From Acidobacteriota bacterium (GTDB lineage: Bacteria > Acidobacteriota > Thermoanaerobaculia > UBA5066), in assembly GCA_016789625.1 (NCBI GenBank), contig JAEUQS010000440.1, positions 1 through 30,774 on the forward strand: a DNA stretch of 30,774 nucleotides. The letters run 5' to 3'. Under the pieces are notes generated by a model. That model made no database searches, was not told the DNA's origin, and saw nothing but the letters and a program-made list of their open reading frames with translations. A program made the translations under genes and the position numbers. The number at the start of each line of letters is the position of its first letter. Position 1 is the stretch's first letter. Of this stretch, positions 5,964 to 14,394 are shown piece after piece.

Positions 5964-8323
5964 AGGAGCATGAAACGTCGAGCGTGCCGGCCGCGGCGAC
6001 GCCCGATGGTGACGGGAAGGATCCTGTTTGCGGAATGACGGTCACGACGGCGACGCCGCACCAGACCGAGCACGGTGGCGCGACGATCCGGTTCTGTAGT
6101 GCGGGGTGCCGCACGAAAGTCCTCGCCGATCCGGCGCGCTATCTGTCCGAGCCAGCGAAGAAGACGCCTGGCTCGCCGCAACCCGTCGTCGCGGCGGCCC
6201 CATCCGGTGCGTGGACCTGCCCCATGCACCCGGAGATCGTCCGCGCTGGGCCGGGCACTTGTCCGATCTGCGGTATGGCGCTCGAGCCGCGGGAGATCTC
6301 GATCCTGGAGGCTCCCAACCCGGAGCTCGTCGACATGTCGAAGCGGTTCTGGGTCAGCCTCGGCTTCACGATCCCGACGTTCGTCATCGCGATGGCCGAC
6401 GTGCTCCCCGGGCGACCGCTCGATCGGCTGTTGCCGGCCGCCGCCACGACGTGGATCCAGCTGGTTCTCGCTTCGCCGGTCGTTCTGTGGGGCGGGTGGC
6501 CGTTCTTCGAGCGGGGATGGGCCTCCGTCGTCACGCGCCGTCTCAACATGTTCACGCTGATCGCGATGGGAACCGGAGCGGCGTACATCTACAGTCTGTT
6601 CGCCACGCTCTTCCCGGCCGCCCTTCCGCACGCGTTCCGGCAGCATGGCGGCGCCGTGCCGGTCTACTTCGAGGCGGCCGCCGTCATCACGACCTTGGTC
6701 TTGCTCGGTCAGGTTCTCGAGCTTCGGGCGCGGAGCCAGACGGGCCGCGCGATCCGGGCGCTCCTCGACCTGGCGCCCAAGACGGCTCGGGTCGTGGGGG
6801 CCGACGGCCGCGAGGAAGATCGGCCGCTCGAGAGCGTCGTTCCCGGTAGCCAGGTACGGGTGCGGCCTGGAGAGAAAGTGCCCGTGGACGGCGTCGTGCT
6901 CGAGGGCCGAAGCGTGGTGGACGAGTCGATGGTCACCGGCGAATCGATCCCCGTAGAGAAGGCGACCGGCAGCCGCGTCATCGGTGGCACCGTGAACGGA
7001 ACCGGCGGGTTCCTGATGCGCACGGAGCGCGTGGGCGCAGATTCGCTCCTCGGACAGATCGTGAGGATGGTGGGTGAGGCGCAGCGGAGCCGGGCTCCGA
7101 TCCAGCGGCTCGCCGACACGGTGTCGGGCTGGTTCGTCCCGGCGGTGATCGCCATCTCCCTCGCGACCTTTGCCATCTGGGCCATATGGGGTCCGGAGCC
7201 GCGCCTGGCATACGCGCTCGTGAACGCTGTGGCGGTGCTCATCATCGCGTGTCCGTGTGCGCTCGGCCTCGCGACGCCGATGTCGATCATGGTCGGCACG
7301 GGTCGAGGCGCGCTCGCCGGCGTCCTTTTCAAGAACGCCGAAGCGCTCGAGACACTCGAGAACGTCGACACGCTCGTGGTCGACAAGACGGGGACGCTCA
7401 CCGAGGGGAAGCCGGCCCTGCTGCATGTGGTCCCGGTCGAGGGAGGCCTGCCCGAAGCCGAAGTGCTGCGCCTCGCGGCGGGGCTGGAGCGTGGCAGCGA
7501 GCACCCGCTCGCGGCCGCCGTCCTGGCCGGAGCACGCGCGAGGGGGATCGACGCGCCGGTCTCGCAGGGCTTCGAGTCCGTCAGCGGAAAGGGGGTCACG
7601 GGCACGGTCGACGGGCGCGCCGTGGCGCTGGGAAACGCAGCGCTCCTCGAGGATCTGAGGGTTTCGCCGGCAGTCCTTTCCGCGCGGGCTGAAGAGCTGC
7701 GACGTGACGGCGGAACGGTCATGTTCGTCGCGGTCGACGGTGCTCTCGCGGGGCTGCTCGGCGTTTCGGATCCCGTGAAGCCTTCGGCCCCGGCGGCCCT
7801 GCGGTCTCTGCGCGACGAGGGCGTGCGGGTCGTGATGCTCACCGGGGACAGCCAGACGACTGCCGAAGCCGTCGCGAAGAAGCTCGGCATCGACGAAGTC
7901 ATCGCCGGCGTTCTTCCGGAAGCGAAGGCGAAGGCGATCGCGAAGCTCCAGCAGGAAGGCCGCATCGTGGCGATGGCGGGCGACGGCGTGAACGACGCAC
8001 CGGCGCTCGCGCGGGCGAATGTCGGCATCGCGATGGGGACCGGGACCGACGTGGCGATCGAAAGCGCCGGGGTGACGCTCGTGAAGGGCGATCTCGCGGG
8101 CATCGCCCGAGCGCGGGCGCTGAGCCGCGCCACGATGCGCAACATCAGACAGAACCTGATTCTGGCCTTCGCATACAACGTCCTCGGTGTACCGATCGCG
8201 GCGGGCGTCCTGTACCCATGGCTCGGGCTGCTGCTCAGCCCGATGATCGCGAGCGCCGCGATGAGCCTCAGCTCCGTGTCGGTCATCGGGAACGCGCTCC
8301 GGCTCCGCCGGGCTTCGTTGTAG
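5960..8323 (+). CDS. copA: Copper-translocating P1B-type ATPase with YHS and Cys-rich N-terminal domains
   Basis: This 787-residue protein has its start at ATG 5960, coupled to the upstream stop. The N-terminus holds a YHS domain (about 20-62, DPVCGM ... FCSAGC) and a short heavy-metal-binding domain (about 85-110, TCPMHPE ... CPICGM) instead of the usual GMxCxxC domains. The ATPase core has TGES, the membrane CPC site (431-433), the phosphorylated Asp475 in DKTGT, GSEHPLA and GDGVNDAPALA. Near the end, YNVLGVP and MSLSSVSV match the Cu(I)-specific P1B-1 residues (YN and MxxSS). It pumps Cu(I), possibly Ag(I), from the cytoplasm by ATP hydrolysis. It closes the plus-strand metal run. Confidence 0.93.
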   Translation: MKEHETSSVPAAATPDGDGKDPVCGMTVTTATPHQTEHGGATIRFCSAGCRTKVLADPARYLSEPAKKTPGSPQPVVAAAPSGAWTCPMHPEIVRAGPGTCPICGMALEPREISILEAPNPELVDMSKRFWVSLGFTIPTFVIAMADVLPGRPLDRLLPAAATTWIQLVLASPVVLWGGWPFFERGWASVVTRRLNMFTLIAMGTGAAYIYSLFATLFPAALPHAFRQHGGAVPVYFEAAAVITTLVLLGQVLELRARSQTGRAIRALLDLAPKTARVVGADGREEDRPLESVVPGSQVRVRPGEKVPVDGVVLEGRSVVDESMVTGESIPVEKATGSRVIGGTVNGTGGFLMRTERVGADSLLGQIVRMVGEAQRSRAPIQRLADTVSGWFVPAVIAISLATFAIWAIWGPEPRLAYALVNAVAVLIIACPCALGLATPMSIMVGTGRGALAGVLFKNAEALETLENVDTLVVDKTGTLTEGKPALLHVVPVEGGLPEAEVLRLAAGLERGSEHPLAAAVLAGARARGIDAPVSQGFESVSGKGVTGTVDGRAVALGNAALLEDLRVSPAVLSARAEELRRDGGTVMFVAVDGALAGLLGVSDPVKPSAPAALRSLRDEGVRVVMLTGDSQTTAEAVAKKLGIDEVIAGVLPEAKAKAIAKLQQEGRIVAMAGDGVNDAPALARANVGIAMGTGTDVAIESAGVTLVKGDLAGIARARALSRATMRNIRQNLILAFAYNVLGVPIAAGVLYPWLGLLLSPMIASAAMSLSSVSVIGNALRLRRASL

Positions 8324-8347
8324 CGAGGGCAGACGTCCGCTCGGCCG

Positions 8348-8815
8348 TCAGCGTACAGGCGGGCGCAGGACCATCAGGACCAAAAGGGGAACGAGGACCA
8401 TCTGAAGGACCGGGGTGAGCCCGACCGCGAGGACCGGAACCAACGGCATCGATGCCGCGTAGACCCACCGGTGATCGACGTAGACCGCCCAGAGCTCGAA
8501 GGAGATCGCGAGGAGGGCCCCGACGGCGGGTGTCAGCACCCAGGTGGCGGGGTGCCTGAAGCTGTCGCCCTCGAGAGACCATTTCCAGGATCGGAACGTC
8601 AGGGCCAGCATCAGGTACAGGATTCCCATGAGGAGGAGGTCCCCGCCCGCCGCCTTCAGTCCGCAATGGACGAGAATCGGAACGAATCCCTTCGCGATCG
8701 GAGAGACGTACAGTGACATCTGGGCGACCTCCCAGCCCGCGTGAGCGAGGTAGCTCACGGCGACGCCGAAAAGGAGCGACCGCCAACCCGAGGCCGGAAC
8801 CCGGGTGGTCGTCAC
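8348..8815 (-). CDS. Four-helix integral membrane protein of unknown function
   Basis: The start is GTG at 8815-8813, overlapping the stop of the upstream exported RidA gene (GTGA), giving 155 residues. Four membrane segments can be seen, with conserved-looking polar motifs: AHAGWEVAQMSLY at the end of the first helix, HCGLKAAGGD before the second, and SMPLVP followed by GLTPVLQM in the last pair. I recall similar small membrane proteins as conserved hypotheticals, often near metal genes, but know of no defined function. It is the last gene of the leftward efflux operon, and its stop lies 24 bases from that of the convergent copper ATPase. Confidence 0.7.
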   Translation of the reverse strand: MTTTRVPASGWRSLLFGVAVSYLAHAGWEVAQMSLYVSPIAKGFVPILVHCGLKAAGGDLLLMGILYLMLALTFRSWKWSLEGDSFRHPATWVLTPAVGALLAISFELWAVYVDHRWVYAASMPLVPVLAVGLTPVLQMVLVPLLVLMVLRPPVR

Positions 8816-9270
8816 CTCTTGACGGCGATTCCCGTGACCTCGAAGCGCGCGCCGAAGAGGAGCGGGCCCGAGCCGATGAACGCGCGGGCCGGGTACTCCT
8901 TCGTGAAGTACGTGCGGTACACCTCGTTCCACGTGTCGAAGAGCGAAACGTCGGAGCAAAAGACCTGCACGGACACGAGATCGTCCATGGTGAGGCCCGC
9001 GTCGGCCAAGGTCTTCTTCAGCGAGTCGAGCGCGAGACGGGCTTCGTCGGCCGGAGCGGCGGGGGGCTTTCCCGAAACCAATCCGAGCTTGCCCGACACA
9101 TAGACCGTGTTGCCGGCCCGCACTGCGTCGCTGAACGGCGGCTGGCCGGTGTCCTTCGCCGTGCGCGGGTTCACGTAGGCGCGGGGCGCGGGTTCGGGCT
9201 TTTGCGATGCGCGGACGGAGCTCGCAAGAACGAGGAGGGCGAGAGCCGTGGCGACTCGGGCGTGTGACAT
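8812..9270 (-). CDS. RidA/YjgF-family protein with signal peptide
   Basis: This 152-residue protein starts at ATG with GGAG about 7 bases upstream. Residues 5-22 form a signal peptide, which cytosolic RidA lacks. The RidA fold follows: PFSDAVRAGNTVYVSGKLG, QVFCSDVSLFDTWNEVY, and PARAFIGSG with the Arg that binds the carboxylate of the imine substrate, then FEVTGIAV. Classical RidA hydrolyses reactive enamines and imines from PLP enzymes in the cytoplasm. An exported copy must act on something else or bind small molecules. It lies between the YqaA-like gene and a membrane-protein gene in the metal-efflux run. Confidence 0.87.
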   Translation of the reverse strand: MSHARVATALALLVLASSVRASQKPEPAPRAYVNPRTAKDTGQPPFSDAVRAGNTVYVSGKLGLVSGKPPAAPADEARLALDSLKKTLADAGLTMDDLVSVQVFCSDVSLFDTWNEVYRTYFTKEYPARAFIGSGPLLFGARFEVTGIAVKR

Positions 9271-9298
9271 GAGGTCTCTCCTTCATGGAGCTCAGAGT

Positions 9299-9721
9299 TC
9301 ACCGAAAGCTCCAATCGACGATCAGCGCCAGCACTGTATAACGAGCCGCTTTGCCGGCGATCGTCCAGAGCGAGAACGGAAGAACGTGCATGCGGGCCGC
9401 GCCCGCCGCCGCGACGATCGCGTCGCCGAGGAGCGGCACCCACGAAAGCAGCAGAGCCGGGGCGCCGTACCTGCGGACGAGCGCGGACGCCCGCTCCATG
9501 CGGCGGAGCGCTCGTTCGCCCTTCACCGCTCTGGAGACCGTCATCGCCAGAGCGTAGGTCGTGCACGCACCGAGATAGTTGCCGAGCGTGGCGACCGTCA
9601 CCGGCAGAACCACCGTCTCGCGCCCGTGCACGATCGCCGCCAGCGCCGGCTCCGAGCCGAGCGGCAGAATCGTCGCGGCGAGAAAGCTCCAGAGGAACAG
9701 CGTGGCGAGATCCACCGTCAT
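9299..9721 (-). CDS. YqaA/DedA-like (VTT domain) membrane protein
   Basis: This 140-residue polytopic membrane protein contains the short SNARE-associated/VTT pattern of the YqaA family: an N-terminal helix with ILPLGSEPALAA, the GNYLGACTTYALA helix, a basic stretch (SRAVKGERALRRMER), YGAPALLLSWVPLLGD and a final helix. The Gly-Asn-x-Leu-Gly and Trp-x-Pro-x-x-Gly-Asp motifs are diagnostic. DedA relatives act in lipid recycling, envelope homeostasis and proton-dependent transport; YqaA itself is uncharacterised. It lies 25 bases downstream of the RND pump gene and is probably co-transcribed with it. Confidence 0.82.
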   Translation of the reverse strand: MTVDLATLFLWSFLAATILPLGSEPALAAIVHGRETVVLPVTVATLGNYLGACTTYALAMTVSRAVKGERALRRMERASALVRRYGAPALLLSWVPLLGDAIVAAAGAARMHVLPFSLWTIAGKAARYTVLALIVDWSFR

Positions 9722-9746
9722 GCGTCAGACGCGCGTGCCGGCAGCG

Positions 9747-12700
9747 TCAATCCTCCACCGGGATCAGCCCGGTTTCGTCTTCGGCGCGAACGGCCAGCGG
9801 GACGTCGCGGTGGAACATGCGGTAGAGCGCGGGGAGCACCAGCAGGGTGAGAAGCGTCGACGAGATGATCCCGCCGATGACGACGGTCGCGAGGGGCCTC
9901 TGCACCTCCGCGCCGGTACCGGTCGCGAGCGCCATCGGAACGAAGCCGAGCGAGGCGACCAGCGCCGTCATGAGCACCGGGCGCAGGCGGCTGATCGCAC
10001 CCTCACGGACCGCTTCGTCGAGCTGCCGGCCTTCGTGGCGAAGACTTTGGATGAAGGAGATCATGACCAAACCATTCAGCACGGCGACACCCGAGAGGGC
10101 GACGAACCCGACGGCGGCGGAGATCGACAGCGGGATCCCGCGCAGCCAGAGCGCCAGGATGCCGCCGGTGAGGGCGAGCGGGACGCCAGTGAACACGAGG
10201 AGTGAGTCCTTGAGGTTGCCGAAGGTCGCGAAGAGCAGGGCCAGGATGAGCAGCAGCGCCACGGGGACGACGACCTGGAGGCGGCGGGTGGCGGAGATCA
10301 TCTGCTCGAACTGGCCGCCCCAAGTCGTCCAGTAGCCGGCCGGAATCGGGACGTTCTCGCGGATCGCCGCCCCGGCCTCCGCCACGAAGGACCCGATGTC
10401 GCGGCCGCGCACGTTGGCGGTGACGATGATGTGACGCTTGCCGTTCTCGCGGCTGACCTGATTCGGCCCCGGCAAAACCTCGAGCTTCGTCACGGTACCG
10501 AGAGGGATGTAGCTCGGCCGTCCGTGCGCCGCGCCCGCCCCGGGCAGCGGAATCGGAATCTGTTTCAGCTTCTCGATGTCGGTCCGCACGTCCTCCGGGA
10601 GCCGGACGACGAGATCGAAACGGCGATCCCCGTCGAAGATCTGGCCGACTTCCTTGCCGCCGATCGCGACCTGCACGACCTCCTGCACATCGGTGACGTT
10701 CAGTCCGTACCGGGCCATGGCCGCACGGTCCATCTGGATGCTCAGAACCGGCAGACCCGTGACCTGCTCGAGCTTCACGTCCGATGCGCCGGGCACGTTT
10801 TCGAGGATCTTCTCGACGGCCTTGCCCGTCGATTCGAGCACCTCCATGTCGTCGCCGAAGACCTTCACGGCCACGTCGCTGCGCACGCCGGCGATCAGCT
10901 CGTTGAAACGCATCTGGATCGGCTGGATGAACTCGTAGTTGTTGCCGGGGAGCTTGCGGAGCTCTCTCTCGATCTCCGCGACCACCTCGGCCTTGGGTCT
11001 TTTCGACGGCCATTCCGCGGGCGGCTTCATCATGACGTAGACGTCCGCGACGCTGGGGGGCATCGGGTCTGTCGCGATCTCCGCCGTACCGATCTTCGCG
11101 AAGACCTCCTTCACCTCGGGGAACTTCATGAGCCGCTCCTCGAGGGTGTGCTGCAGCTCGACTGCCTGGGTGAGGCTCGTTCCGGGGATCCGGAGCGCGT
11201 GAACGAGGACGTCCCCCTCGTCGAGGCTCGGAAGGAACTCCGAGCCCATCCGGGTGGCGAGGAGAAGGCTCGCTGCAACGAGCGCGGCGCCCAGGGCGGC
11301 GACGCGCTTGCGGCGCTTCAGCGCCCAGTCGAGCGACGGCTCGTAGCGCAGGCGCACCCAGCGAACGATCGGGTTCTCCTTCTCGGAGATCCTGCCGCGG
11401 AGGAGCATCGCGACCATCGCCGGGACGAACGTGACGGACAGGATCATCGCCCCCAGCAAGGCCGCGATCACTGTGAACGCCATCGGCCGGAACATCTTCC
11501 CCTCGACCCCGGTGAGCGTGAGGATCGGCAGATAGACGATCATGATGATCAGCTCCCCGAACATCGTCGCCCGCCGGACCTCCTTCGAGGCCGAGAAGAC
11601 GGTGTCGAAACGTTCCGCGCGCGTCAGGAGCCGGCCGAGCTGATGCTGCCGCTCCGCGAGGCGTCGAACACAGTTCTCGACGATGATGACGGCGCCGTCG
11701 ACGATCAGCCCGAAATCCAGCGCGCCGAGGCTGAGCAGGTTCCCGCTGACCTTGTTCGACACCATCCCGGTGACGGTGAAGAGCATGGCAAGCGGGATGA
11801 CCATCGCGGTGATGAGCGCCGCGCGGATGTTCCCGAGGAACAGCAGCAGGATGACGATGACGAGGATCGCACCTTCGACGAGGTTCCTCCTGACCGTGTC
11901 GATCGCCGCGTCGACGAGGACGGTGCGGTCGTACACGGTCTTCGCCTCGAGGCCGGGCGGCAGCGTGCGGTTCACTTCCTCCATGCGGGCCGCCACGCGC
12001 TGGGAGACGGTCCGGCTGTTCTCGCCCGTCAGCATGAAGACCGTGCCCAGGACGACTTCCTTTCCGTTCTTCGTGGCCGCGCCGGTGCGGAGCTCTTTGC
12101 CGAGGCTCACCGCGGCGACGTCGCGAATGTAGATGGGCGTGCCGCCGCTCGAGCCGAGGAGGATCTGCTCGATCTCCTCCAGCGTCTTCACCTGACCCGG
12201 CGCTCTCACGAGGTACTGCTCGCCGCCGTGCTCGATGTACCCGGCCCCGACGTTCGAGTTGTTCTTGCCGAGCGCCACGACGACGTCGTGGAGCGTGAAC
12301 CCGTAGGACATCAGCGTGTCGGGCTTCGGCGTGACGTGGAACTGCTTGACGTAACCGCCGATGGAGTTCACGTCGGCGACGCCGGGAATGTTGCGAAGCT
12401 GCGGCCTCACGATCCAGTCCTGAACGGTCCGGAGGTCCGTCGTGGTGTACGGCGTGCCGTCCGCCTGCACGGCGTTCGGCTTCGGCTCGACCGTCCAGAG
12501 GAAGATCTCCCCGAGGCCGGTCGCGATCGGTCCCATCGCCGGCGCCATGCCCGGGGGGAGCTTGTCCTTCACCTCCTGGATCCGCTCGTTGATGAGGTTC
12601 CGGGCGAAGTAGATGTCGGTGCCGTCGTGAAAGACGACCGTCACCTGCGAGAGCCCGTAGCGTGAGATCGAGCGGGTGTTCTCGAGCGACGGCAGGCCCG

Positions 12701-12920
12701 CCATCGCGGTCTCGATCGGGAACGTGATGCGCTGCTCGACCTCGTACGGCGTGAAGCCGCTGGCCTCCGTGTTGATCTGCACCTGGACGTTCGTGATGTC
12801 GGGAACGGCGTCGATCGGGAGCTTCTGGTAGTCGTAGATTCCCAGTGCGGCGAAGGCGAGCGTCAGCCCGAGGACCACCCATCGCTGGCGGATCGAGAAC
12901 CTGAGGATGCGTTCCAGCAT
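9747..12920 (-). CDS. czcA: Heavy-metal RND efflux pump, inner-membrane transporter (CzcA type)
   Basis: At 1057 residues it has the usual length for the family. It has the HME-RND start (LERILRFSIRQRWVVL), a periplasmic loop beginning LPIDAVPDITNVQVQ, and the signature DFGLIVDGAVIIVEN at residues 402-416 in transmembrane helix 4. The DFG-DGA-EN form is that of divalent-cation pumps (CzcA/CnrA groups), whereas CusA/SilA have a different sequence there. It also shows the VAVKVFGDD block, GGQFEQM and the second set of six membrane helices. It uses the proton gradient to drive metal from the periplasm or cytoplasm out of the cell, with the adaptor and TolC-like partners encoded just upstream. 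The motif argues for Co/Zn/Cd/Ni; the copper ATPase next door argues for Cu, so the ion is not certain. Confidence 0.93.
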   Translation of the reverse strand: MLERILRFSIRQRWVVLGLTLAFAALGIYDYQKLPIDAVPDITNVQVQINTEASGFTPYEVEQRITFPIETAMAGLPSLENTRSISRYGLSQVTVVFHDGTDIYFARNLINERIQEVKDKLPPGMAPAMGPIATGLGEIFLWTVEPKPNAVQADGTPYTTTDLRTVQDWIVRPQLRNIPGVADVNSIGGYVKQFHVTPKPDTLMSYGFTLHDVVVALGKNNSNVGAGYIEHGGEQYLVRAPGQVKTLEEIEQILLGSSGGTPIYIRDVAAVSLGKELRTGAATKNGKEVVLGTVFMLTGENSRTVSQRVAARMEEVNRTLPPGLEAKTVYDRTVLVDAAIDTVRRNLVEGAILVIVILLLFLGNIRAALITAMVIPLAMLFTVTGMVSNKVSGNLLSLGALDFGLIVDGAVIIVENCVRRLAERQHQLGRLLTRAERFDTVFSASKEVRRATMFGELIIMIVYLPILTLTGVEGKMFRPMAFTVIAALLGAMILSVTFVPAMVAMLLRGRISEKENPIVRWVRLRYEPSLDWALKRRKRVAALGAALVAASLLLATRMGSEFLPSLDEGDVLVHALRIPGTSLTQAVELQHTLEERLMKFPEVKEVFAKIGTAEIATDPMPPSVADVYVMMKPPAEWPSKRPKAEVVAEIERELRKLPGNNYEFIQPIQMRFNELIAGVRSDVAVKVFGDDMEVLESTGKAVEKILENVPGASDVKLEQVTGLPVLSIQMDRAAMARYGLNVTDVQEVVQVAIGGKEVGQIFDGDRRFDLVVRLPEDVRTDIEKLKQIPIPLPGAGAAHGRPSYIPLGTVTKLEVLPGPNQVSRENGKRHIIVTANVRGRDIGSFVAEAGAAIRENVPIPAGYWTTWGGQFEQMISATRRLQVVVPVALLLILALLFATFGNLKDSLLVFTGVPLALTGGILALWLRGIPLSISAAVGFVALSGVAVLNGLVMISFIQSLRHEGRQLDEAVREGAISRLRPVLMTALVASLGFVPMALATGTGAEVQRPLATVVIGGIISSTLLTLLVLPALYRMFHRDVPLAVRAEDETGLIPVED

Positions 12921-12933
12921 GTCGTGATCCTTC

Positions 12934-14394
12934 CTAGTGGTCGTGGCTCGCGCCCGATTTCAGGACGTCGGCCTTCACGACGAAGCTGTTCTTCGTGGCG
13001 TACTCGGCACCGGGTGTGAGGCCGGAGAGCACCTCAACCCACTCGCCTTCGCGGCGGCCGAGCTCGAGCGGACGCGCCTCGAAGACGTCGCCGATCCGGA
13101 TGAAGACGACGTCCCAGTCGCGGAACGTCTGGAGAGCGTCGGCCTTCACTGCCAGGGGAACCACGCTTTCGTTCTGCGTGAGGTGCACGTTGACGAAGAG
13201 CCCCGGCCTCCACACCCCCGTAGGATTCGGGATGACGACGCGGGCCTTCGAAGAGCGGGTTCCAACGTCGACGAGGGGCTCGACGTACGTGACCGTGCCC
13301 GCCACCTTCAGGTCCTGATCGTCCCAGTGGACGACGACGGGCTGCCCCCTGCGCACGGCGGCGAGGTGAACGGGCGGAATGGTGACCTCGACCCAGACGG
13401 TCGAGAGATCGGCGACGGTGAAGATCACCTCGGTCGCCTCCACGGCCTCTCCGACGGTGACGTTCTTGGCGATGACCACTCCGCTCAACGGGGCGCGCAG
13501 CGCGAAGCGCGCGAGGTCGCACTGCCCGGCCGAGAGCGCGCGGATCTCGTCTGTGGAAACCCCGAGGGCTGCCAGCCGTTGAGCGGTCGCCTGGTAGGTG
13601 AGCTGCGCCTCATCCAGGGCGTGCTTCCTGATGAGGTAGTCCTCCTCGGGCGAGATCTTCTTCTTCCACAGCGCTTCCTCGCGCTGCGCCGAGACGCGCG
13701 CCAGCTCCAGGCGGTGGCCCGACTCGATGTACGCCTGTTTGGCCGTGGCGAGGTCGCCGCTGCTGATGACGGCGATGACCTCACCGCGGTTCACGGGGTC
13801 GCCCAGGTTCTTGCGCACTTCACTGACCACCCCGGCCAGCCGGGGCACGACATGCGCGGTCGCGTCGGCGTTCAGCGCGATCTGTGCGGGCAGCTCGATG
13901 ACGTTCTTCATACGGGCCGGGCCGGCCTTCTCGATGAGGACCCCGGCGCTCTTCAGCTCCTCGGGCCGGATCTCGGTTCTGCCTTCGTAGGAGGCGTACG
14001 TCCACTCGTACGGCTTCCCGTCGCGCGTCGCCTTCACGGTGACGTCGAACGAATGCGGCTCGACGATCTCCTTGTCTCCGAGCAGGTAGTCGCCACGCGG
14101 CGCGAAAGCGATCGTGTCGGTCCGTTCCAGCCTCTTCAGCGTGATCGTCGCGCCGTACGCCGATGGAGGAATCGCCTTCCCGCCTTCGAACGCGTAGAGG
14201 CGGTACTCGGGGGGAACGCCCTCCTCGAAGATCTTCACCTCGAGCGCGAAATCGTTCTTCTTCAGGAGCTTTCCGCCGTGAGGGCCCTTGCCGTCGTCCT
14301 TCGCCGCTTCCGTCCCGGCGCGATTGCAGGCGCCGGTCCCGAGTAGAAGGCTCGCCACCGCGAGGACTGTCACGATCTGCATACGGACCTTCAT
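12934..14394 (-). CDS. czcB: Heavy-metal RND efflux periplasmic adaptor (CzcB type)
   Basis: This 486-residue protein has an N-terminal signal with a lipobox-like GTGAC, so it is probably a lipoprotein anchored at Cys23. Residues 36-46 (KGPHGGKLLKK) begin the HGG-type N-terminal domain of CzcB-like adaptors, which can bind metal. The lipoyl/barrel-sandwich halves (VVPRLAGVVSEVRKNLGD and LRAPLSGVVIAKNVTVGE) flank a helical hairpin (about 215-285), followed by the beta-barrel and membrane-proximal domains. The C-terminus ends SHDH. The stop of the TolC-like gene overlaps this ATG (14391-14394), and the pump gene follows after 13 bases, so all three are one operon. Confidence 0.92.
   Translation of the reverse strand: MKVRMQIVTVLAVASLLLGTGACNRAGTEAAKDDGKGPHGGKLLKKNDFALEVKIFEEGVPPEYRLYAFEGGKAIPPSAYGATITLKRLERTDTIAFAPRGDYLLGDKEIVEPHSFDVTVKATRDGKPYEWTYASYEGRTEIRPEELKSAGVLIEKAGPARMKNVIELPAQIALNADATAHVVPRLAGVVSEVRKNLGDPVNRGEVIAVISSGDLATAKQAYIESGHRLELARVSAQREEALWKKKISPEEDYLIRKHALDEAQLTYQATAQRLAALGVSTDEIRALSAGQCDLARFALRAPLSGVVIAKNVTVGEAVEATEVIFTVADLSTVWVEVTIPPVHLAAVRRGQPVVVHWDDQDLKVAGTVTYVEPLVDVGTRSSKARVVIPNPTGVWRPGLFVNVHLTQNESVVPLAVKADALQTFRDWDVVFIRIGDVFEARPLELGRREGEWVEVLSGLTPGAEYATKNSFVVKADVLKSGASHDH

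Noticed and set aside
10431..12665. Long plus-strand open frame (744 codons) opposite czcA
   Set aside because: Antisense to a clear RND pump gene; the translation is Asp/Arg/His-rich low complexity with no recognisable fold.
9747..12920. CusA (monovalent Cu/Ag) assignment for the RND pump
   Set aside because: The helix-4 signature is DFG-DGA-EN, as in CzcA/CnrA pumps, and I saw no distinct CusF-like protein; the ion is left open.
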